In this document: one piece after another, positions 19,032 to 24,450 of the stretch
How the letters are laid out: each line of letters begins with the position of its first letter
Position numbering within the stretch: the stretch's first letter is position 1
DNA from: Spongospora subterranea
Lineage: Eukaryota; Endomyxa; Phytomyxea; Plasmodiophorida; Plasmodiophoridae
Reading direction: 5' to 3'
NCBI GenBank assembly: GCA_900404475.1
Contig: OUQQ01000279.1
Location: forward strand, 1-24,450
DNA: 24,450 bases
Program-made: the position numbers and the translations under genes
Notes under the pieces: generated by a model
What the model saw: the letters and a program-made list of their open reading frames with translations, nothing else
The model's database searches: none
What the model was told of the DNA's origin: nothing

Positions 19032-19438
19032 CTAATCGCCATCCTCGACATTCACTGCCTCACATTCATCAATCCACTCGCAGTACACGTCGACCGGTTC
19101 CGTTAGACCTGTAACAGAAGAATGACGCCATGTGTCAGACCGGCAGATGCTGCAAACGACGCCGCTTTCATGAACCCACTATTGATCTGCATCTTGTAGT
19201 TGGCATCGCACACGCGACAGCTGATCTCGGCGATATTTTCGACCCGTTTCCTGACAGCAGCACATGGCACCCGATCAGTATGGTGCCAAACGATAATGAC
19301 GAACAAAAAACGGGGCGGTGCGACTGACATCTTACACTCAACCGTCAGGGAATGATTACAGAATGGACAATCGAACGAGGTCGCCAGTTTATCGGTGATC
19401 TTTCGAACGACCCTCTTCTTCGATTTTCGCTTTCCCAT
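19032..19438 (-). CDS. ELOF1: Transcription elongation factor 1 homolog (ELOF1/Elf1)
   Basis: Three exons: 19438-19329, 19250-19180 and 19108-19032, with GT-AG introns of 78 and 71 nt; 85 residues against 83 in human. ELOF1 is a small zinc-ribbon factor that rides on RNA polymerase II and supports elongation through nucleosomes and transcription-coupled repair. Seen: a basic N-terminus MGKRKSKKRVVRK; zinc ligands CPFC (24-27) and CRVC (48-51) around the ribbon; and a C-terminal LTEPVDVYCEWIDECEAVN matching the family end. Translating straight through intron 1 gives a longer false frame, so the spliced model is required. The gene is divergent from RBBP5. Confidence 0.93.
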
Positions 19439-20248
19439 TTGATGATCGATCGGCGGTCCCGTTAGTTATGAAATTGGTGTCGGTGTACTTGGTCTGTGGG
19501 TGATGCCGCCCCGATGCCTCAGGGCATCAGCCTGATAACGAGGAGCAGATTGCCGGGCGCCGGTCTGGTTTATCAGCTTACGGACTCCGAGGTCGGTGGC
19601 CCAACTGGCCATGGCGTTTCAGGTTTCGACATGCTGTAAAGGGGCACGATATCACCTTCAGACCGTATCCGATCGTGAGAAGTACCGACGACCATCAAAT
19701 TTACCTTCAATGATTGAATTACGTTGATCTCTAGTGTCATGGATCCGTCTGTATTTCACCGTCTAAATACATTATTGACGAAACTTTTCATGGACACGCA
19801 AGGACATGCGGTTAGGTCAAAATTTTGACCTCGTGACATTTCTGAAATCGACCCCACGTTCACAGGCCACCGATGATCACGCTAGGATAAATCCTGCCCT
19901 TTATTTCAGGATTCCTCTAATCTGTGAACTGTAAAGACTATATCTTTCTTTAACTTCACATCCGTATTATTTCAGGCAGAAACAGTAAAAGTTCTGGAGG
20001 ATTATCAAGAATGTTTCGAAAAAATCGTGTGAAGTATGAGTAAATACATTGTAAGGGACAGTACACCCCCTTGTGATAGACGGTGATGGCCGCGCGGGCC
20101 GTCATGTCGCAGTCGGACAGAGTAACTGACGGCAGGGGACTCAGCCTCATCATTGGCCCGACGTAGATTGACGTCCAATATCCTCGTCCGTTTCATGATA
20201 CCGGTTTTGTGTCATGACAAGTATTAGATACGTGTTTCCTTGATCAAC
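19439..20248. promoter_or_regulatory. Divergent ELOF1/RBBP5 promoter region
   Basis: The two start codons face away from each other across 810 bp. Structures inside: a hairpin GATGCC-TCAG-GGCATC at 19513-19528; the 18-bp perfect palindrome at 19814-19831; and an AATCCTG/CAGGATT inverted repeat at 19890-19913 (10-nt loop). Minus frames at 19956-20196 lack support. The interval is long for this compact window, so it may also hide a non-coding RNA. Confidence 0.4.
19814..19831. promoter_or_regulatory. 18-bp perfect palindrome (AGGTCA-N6-TGACCT)
   Basis: AGGTCAAAATTTTGACCT reads identically on both strands. It lies 376 bp from the ELOF1 start codon and 418 bp from the RBBP5 start codon. AGGTCA is the classical nuclear-receptor half-site in animals, here arranged as an inverted repeat with a 6-bp spacer, but any dimeric factor would fit. 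A binding function is inferred. Confidence 0.4.
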
Positions 20249-21984
20249 ATGAACTCACATCTACTGTAAGCCAAAACAGTACTACAACTACTTCTCACAT
20301 CACGTGCCATCGAGGCGTTCTATATTTTTATGACTGTCACGGTGCAGGAACCCATTTGATCGTGATTACCCGGAAATCTTCGAGGGCGCGTTGGCCGATA
20401 GCCAGGGCATTACTTGCGCATCCCTTAATAAATGGGGCACATTATTGGCTGCTGGAGCATCATCGGGGGAGATTATAATCTGGGATTTCGAAACCAGAGG
20501 GATCGCTAGAAGACTGCAATCGGATGACGATGGTATGGCGATCGTCGAGTTTTCCACGACCCCATCAACTGGCTAACCCAACGCCCAAGGCGCCTCATCC
20601 CCGATCGTATCAGTGAGCTGGGTCCCATCAGGGCGGTGCCTCCTCTCCTGTTCCGATACCGGTCGTATCGTCCAGTGGGATATCATGACCCGCTCTGTCT
20701 GTGTTACAGCCATGCTCAGTTCCCCTATACTGTATGGGGTTCAGCACCCGTTAGACCCTATCAGGTAACGCCACACAATCTCTATCGCTCTCTGTTCTCG
20801 TTCATTCCGCAAACTCATTCGATAATCAATCTCATTATTCAGATGTGTTGTGTGTATTCCCGCAACACCTCCCGTTCTGGCGTCACTCTCCTTGCCGACC
20901 GCCTCCGCACCATCGCCCGTCCCCTTCCCTGCACTCCCTGACCGACCCACCGCCAGCGGACGCTGCGCTCTGTTCGCACATCACGGTCGGGACATTTTTA
21001 TAGGTGCGGTTCTGGCCCTGAGCCAAGTTCACATTTCTATGTTGAAAATCAGTTTCTTAAAACAGGCTGGTCCCTTGCCGCTGTTACCCGGCACGATCCC
21101 GTATCTTTATCGATCAATGCTCGTATATCCGCTGGATCTGTGCTGAGAATCTTTCACATCCTCACCGATTTATCATAGGTCTGCTGTTGCCAGGCTCCAG
21201 CCCCATTTCCATGCTAGCCTTGAACCGGTCCAGTACCATGCTGGTGGTTTCATCACATGATCGCATCAGGCTGTGTGATGCCGATTCTTTACACGTCATG
21301 GTATCAACCATGTTTTTAATCCTACACTGAGCTTTCCTGTTTATTGGACTGTCAATTAGAAAGAGTTTGTTGATGTAGTTAATCGCACCCCTTTCCGTGT
21401 TGCATGTATATCCAGCAACGATGATTATATCGCAGCAGGGGCTTTCAAAAAAAACTCCCCACATAGGTAAACCTGTATTGTCTGGTTACATCTCAGTTCA
21501 TGATAATGTTGATTAGTGTTTACATCTGGAATCGTTTAGACGGAGCGCTGCTAGTACTGTTAGATGGTACGAATCTTGGCATTGTCTCGCTACAATGGCA
21601 TACATCAATGCCAGTGTTGGTCGCTGTCACTACCGGAGAACAGATTGTCACTTGGTCCAAAAATGTAAACGAGAATTGGAGCGCGTTAGTTTTTGCATGC
21701 TGTGCATATTATCAATTTTCATATCCTTTTTATCCAGATTTGCTCCCGACTTTTTAGAACTGCATGAAAACGTGTTCGTTGACGATGAAACGGACAGATT
21801 GAGTTTTACCAATATGACCAATGTTTGTTCGTGGATTTCGGTGAACTGATTGTTTCATGATGTTTGTGCTTCATATCAGGTGAATAGCGATGATCCGGTT
21901 GATATAATGACAATGTCAGATGCTATATTGCAGGAAGATGATGTTTTCAAATATATCCCAATATCCCCAAGATCTATAAATTAA
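20249..21984 (+). CDS. RBBP5: RBBP5/Swd1, COMPASS WD40 subunit
   Basis: About ten exons: 20249-20265, 20348-20532, 20590-20764, 20843-about 21008, about 21053-21122, 21179-21300, 21360-21466, 21517-21684, 21738-21822 and 21880-21984; about 399 residues. RBBP5 is a core subunit of the SET1/MLL histone H3K4 methyltransferase complexes, binding WDR5 and ASH2L. Conserved blocks in order: MNSHLL joined to NPFDRDYPE; NKWGTLLAAGASSGEIIIWD, then FETRGIA; GRIVQWD..SSPILYGVQHP; CVVCIPATPPVL; HDRIRLCDADSLHV; KEFVDVVNRTPF; SSNDDYIAAGA; VYIWNRLDGALLVLLDGTNL; QIVTWSKNVNENWSAFAPDF; LELHENV; a C-terminal DDPVDIM..YIPISPRS. Exons 4-5 (20990-21060) are the uncertain part. It stops soon after the PIxP block, lacking the long disordered vertebrate tail. 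Confidence 0.92.
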
Positions 21985-22098
21985 TATTTTCGAAGATTTA
22001 TGCCAATGAGCCCGACTTGTATATTGGGGTGAACCGCTGCTTTTCTACGGTGTACAATTACAAAGATTTTCTTGGCGGAACGTACAATAATTGGTTGA

Positions 22099-22382
22099 TT
22101 TCCAGTCGTAGACGGTCTGAAGGATTTCACGATCAGCATCGACGCTCGCAAAGGGTTTGTCACAATAGGTCACTGGATTAGTATGCTATCAACGAACGAC
22201 TGGGATGCGAGGGCGCTTTTCATTGTGCAACGCCAAATTCTGGATGAACTATTATTGGTAGCTTTAATTAATTGCTTTGATACCACTTTTGCAAAAATCA
22301 AACAACAGAGACCTTTACCGACGACGAGCTTATCAATGTTTCTGTTGACATTTTCAACCTTTTGATAAGTTATGTCATTTGA
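22099..22382 (+). CDS. Unidentified gene, two 3' exons
   Basis: A plus frame open from 22099 reads [20 protein letters not shown] and ..[20 protein letters not shown], ending at a donor after 22257. A 53-nt GT-AG intron (22258-22310) leads in frame to [20 protein letters not shown] and stop TGA at 22380-22382. The spliced reading looks more protein-like than the unspliced one, which would stop at 22365. A third frame at 21985-22174 (IYANEPDLYIG..) may contribute an upstream exon. No start codon was fixed. No family recognised. The stop lies 10 nt beyond the stop of ALG13 on the other strand. Confidence 0.4.
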
Positions 22383-23033
22383 AATCCCATTTCTCTGTCG
22401 ACCTCTTGAGCAAATTGACGGGAATTGGATTGCGGAAGCGGGATAAGAGTCGATAAATCTACCGTTGAGAGTAGGGAAACAATACCATCAACATCGGTGG
22501 CGCAAAGATGGGACTTGATCGATAACTGGTGAGCTAACTCTGCCTGATGATTATCCATCAATCCCGTGTTCACAACCACAATCAGCGGCTTCCCGGCACG
22601 AAGCGCCTCTAATATTGATCCCGCTCCAGCATGACTAATGACTAGGTCACTTTCACCGATCACCTTATCGAAATTATCAACAAACTTGCACACCTCAATA
22701 GTCATCCTATCAAGACCACCACCCTCTCAAAAAATAAACATTGTGCCACTTGAAAAAAAAGAGGTCGACAGAAACGTTTGGGTCAAAAAAGCAACGCGGA
22801 GGAAAACGATAATTGTGAGTAAAAGAATATTACTTGGATTGACGTGCAATAGCAATGAGATTTTCTGGATAGAAAACTCCATTTCCAATTTGTATCCGGA
22901 TATGTGTGATATGGCGATGATTCAGGGCTTGAATAACTTGTGAGGCAGAACTATCCAGGGCTTCAATCAGAGCGTCGAATCTAGTGGTGCCAACCGTGAT
23001 CAGGCACGATTTATGGCTGGGCGTGTGGTCCAT
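22370..23033 (-). CDS. ALG13: ALG13-type UDP-GlcNAc transferase catalytic subunit
   Basis: Two exons, 23033-22834 and 22706-22370, with a GT-AG intron of 127 nt; 178 residues. Alg13 is the cytosolic catalytic half of the Alg13/Alg14 enzyme that adds the second GlcNAc to dolichol-PP-GlcNAc on the ER during N-glycan assembly. Seen: [19 protein letters not shown] at the N-terminus, [10 protein letters not shown], and the sugar-nucleotide binding segment [20 protein letters not shown] followed by [18 protein letters not shown]. This is the short yeast-like form, without the OTU/Tudor extension of vertebrate ALG13. The frame is open upstream to an ATG at 23123, but the Met at 23033 lies ten residues before the GTT motif, as in homologs. 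Its Alg14 partner is not in this window. Confidence 0.92.
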
Positions 23034-23119
23034 TGCCGGTCCAGCCCTGATGATGGACCGATGGTGCAGCCTGGCAACGTCCCGACTTCCTTCACTCTGA
23101 CTCGGACCGGACCTTAATT

Positions 23120-23661
23120 TCAACTGGGATCCAGATCGGTTTTGACGGGGAACTCACTGTATTTGAACCAAGAACAGACTATATTATCTGCCGTTGTTGC
23201 GATTTCATATTGATTGCTTGTTGCGATCTCGTTTCTTCTGAAAGTCTCAAGTCCAGATTTCAGTGTTCCTTGTCGGCAGAAAAAAACGCAACGCTGTAGG
23301 CGCATTGACAGAACACGTTTTGTTTTGACATCGAACACATACTTAGATATTTTAGTGGATATCAAATTCTCACAAAGAAGGGAGCGAAACAATCGGATTA
23401 GTGAACTAATGTCTTTTCGATTGTGGATGATCGGGTCGATATCTGAACAATTGACTGATGATAGGGATTGAGGTTGTGATGATTGTAGTGCGACGATGTC
23501 ATAATGGCCATGAATCTAATAACCACTAATGGAAATCGTATGATTAGCGCCATGATTGACCTTATCAATACGAATACGGCAGCTGTGATGGCCAACACCG
23601 ACTCAATCGATATATAACGAGGGAGTTCGGTGATAAACGCGCTAGATATGGCCAGATACAT
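23120..23661 (-). CDS. Hypothetical protein, two exons
   Basis: A minus frame opens MYLAISSAFITELPRYISIE and continues VLAITAA; a second frame, open from an ATTAG acceptor just upstream, reads IHGHYDIVALQSSQ.. SLIRLFRSLLCENL.. RLQRCVFFCRQGTLKSGLET and ends FPVKTDLDPS at 23120. An intron of 56-83 nt ending in ATTAG joins them in phase; three donors are possible. The product would be about 155-165 residues, with a moderately hydrophobic start that might be a signal or anchor. No family recognised. Stop-to-start distance to ALG13 is 86 bp if ALG13 starts at 23033. Confidence 0.4.
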
Positions 23662-23727
23662 TCTGGTCCTTGATCCAGCCCTGATTCCTCACATCAACAG
23701 ATATATAGATATCGAATGGCGCTAGAA

Positions 23728-24044
23728 TCACCTGGTGTTGATCGCCCTTTCAATTGACGGTATCGGCACTATCAACAATATTGTTAGAAGGACGGGGGCG
23801 GGTGGCGTCATGAACAGGGTCGTCTCTCACCTATCGCCACCACCTGCTGCTGGGTCAGGGCCATGGCGCTACCAACAGCGATCACGATGCCCGCTATGTA
23901 GTCGTGAACGGCCCCCAGGCCCTGGTCGATGCGCCGGCCAACTGGTGCTAGCGCCATCCCCATCAGACCGGCCAGGGCCAGTACGGTTCGCCATAAAATT
24001 AGGACGGATGGCCATGGCCTAGGAGCAGGAATGGGGTCCATCAT
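23728..24044 (-). CDS. Small two-helix membrane protein
   Basis: Two exons, 24044-23831 and 23768-23728, joined by a 62-nt intron with a GTGAG donor, a TTCTAACAAT branch-point-like sequence and a GATAG acceptor; 84 residues. Starts MMDPIPAPRPWP; two hydrophobic segments follow (VLILWRTVLALAGLMGMAL, and YIAGIVIAVGSAMAL) separated by a charged loop (APVGRRIDQGLGAVHD). Such small two-pass proteins are common in ER and mitochondrial complexes, but I cannot assign it. The well-formed intron is the best evidence that the gene is real. Confidence 0.55.
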
Positions 24045-24450
24045 GGGCTATCAATTCATCACCACAGCTCTCGACAACAACAACCCGATCTGTCCCGATT
24101 CGATCGGTTCAACAGGTACAGACCGAACGACGCACCGTTGGAGATACAAAGGTTGAGGTCGGAAAGTTACGGGATGTTTCAGAACTGATTCGTGGGTCAG
24201 GACTTGCACAACAATCTACATCTTGCCAGATCAGATTACCGAAATTCGCAGCATCCATTTGAATCAACCTCAGCTTGGCGTCATCAACTAGAAACATGGC
24301 GATGTGTCGCATCAATCCAGATTCACGAACCAGTTTTCACAGACCCCGTACAACTGCCGACTTCAACTTTGATAGGTCCCGTATTCGACTACACTGGTTA
24401 CAACATTTAGTGTGGGCCACACTATTTACGAACTCTTTTTTCGAGACACC
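24045..24450. other. Window edge with ambiguous short frames
   Basis: Frames on both strands overlap here: a minus frame 24315-24109 (MMRHIAMFLVDDAKLRLIQM..) and a plus frame 24192-24410 (..TLIGPVFDYTGYNI). A short plus frame starts MGYQFITTALDNNNP at about 24042 and could splice onward. None has a recognisable family, and the gene may continue past the window end. Confidence 0.25.

Noticed and set aside
1..24450. tRNA, rRNA, snRNA or CRISPR features
   Set aside because: I scanned for B-box-like GGTTCGA contexts, U6/U2 core strings and regular direct repeats, and found none that support such a feature.

Overview
This is a stretch of a nuclear genome from a compact, intron-rich eukaryote. Reading through the frames with GT-AG introns recovers seven recognisable conserved genes. 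Almost all introns are only about 39-96 nt (typically 48-62); one is 127 nt. No operons, ribosome binding sites, CRISPR arrays or prokaryotic features are visible. All three stop codons are used in the standard way. The gene set (Enhancer-of-polycomb, RBBP5/Swd1, ELOF1, AIP1/WDR1, ZNF622/REI1, ALG13, ornithine aminotransferase) is general eukaryotic and looks opisthokont-like. I cannot name the lineage from the sequence.

Layout, left to right. 1-2.6 kb: AT-rich DNA without genes, then a degenerate transposon region containing an inverted pair of short ORF copies (about 957-1195 and 1409-1633) that resemble the C-terminal tail of pogo/Tigger-type transposases. 2661-3566 (+): an intronless gene for a very basic protein with an N-terminal signal peptide or anchor. 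3922-5225 (+): ZNF622/REI1 in 4 exons. 5318-7764 (-): AIP1/WDR1 in 12 exons, convergent with ZNF622 across 92 bp. 8495-10063 (-): Enhancer-of-polycomb in 5 exons. 10777-11553 (-): a YfcD-type NUDIX hydrolase in 5 exons. 11.55-12.76 kb: intergenic, with two strong hairpins and a possible ATPase-like gene fragment. 12763-14416 (-): ornithine aminotransferase in 8 exons.

14.5-18.1 kb holds no gene I can identify. It contains degenerate minus-strand ORFs, one interrupted by an in-frame TGA, and a diverged tandem duplication of about 410 bp. 18533-18865 (+): a small single-pass membrane protein. 19032-19438 (-): ELOF1 in 3 exons. It is divergent from RBBP5 (20249-21984, +, about 10 exons) across 810 bp that contain an 18-bp perfect palindrome. 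An unidentified two-exon candidate follows on +, its stop overlapping the 3' end of ALG13 (22370-23033, -). Two small minus-strand genes of unknown function and an ambiguous edge complete the window.

The genes do not form a pathway. Three act on chromatin or transcription (EPC in NuA4/TIP60, RBBP5 in COMPASS/MLL, ELOF1 in elongation). The others serve actin turnover, 60S ribosome maturation, N-glycosylation and amino-acid metabolism. Exon boundaries were placed by eye from frame continuity, GT/AG and remembered family conservation; none was checked by alignment or transcripts.
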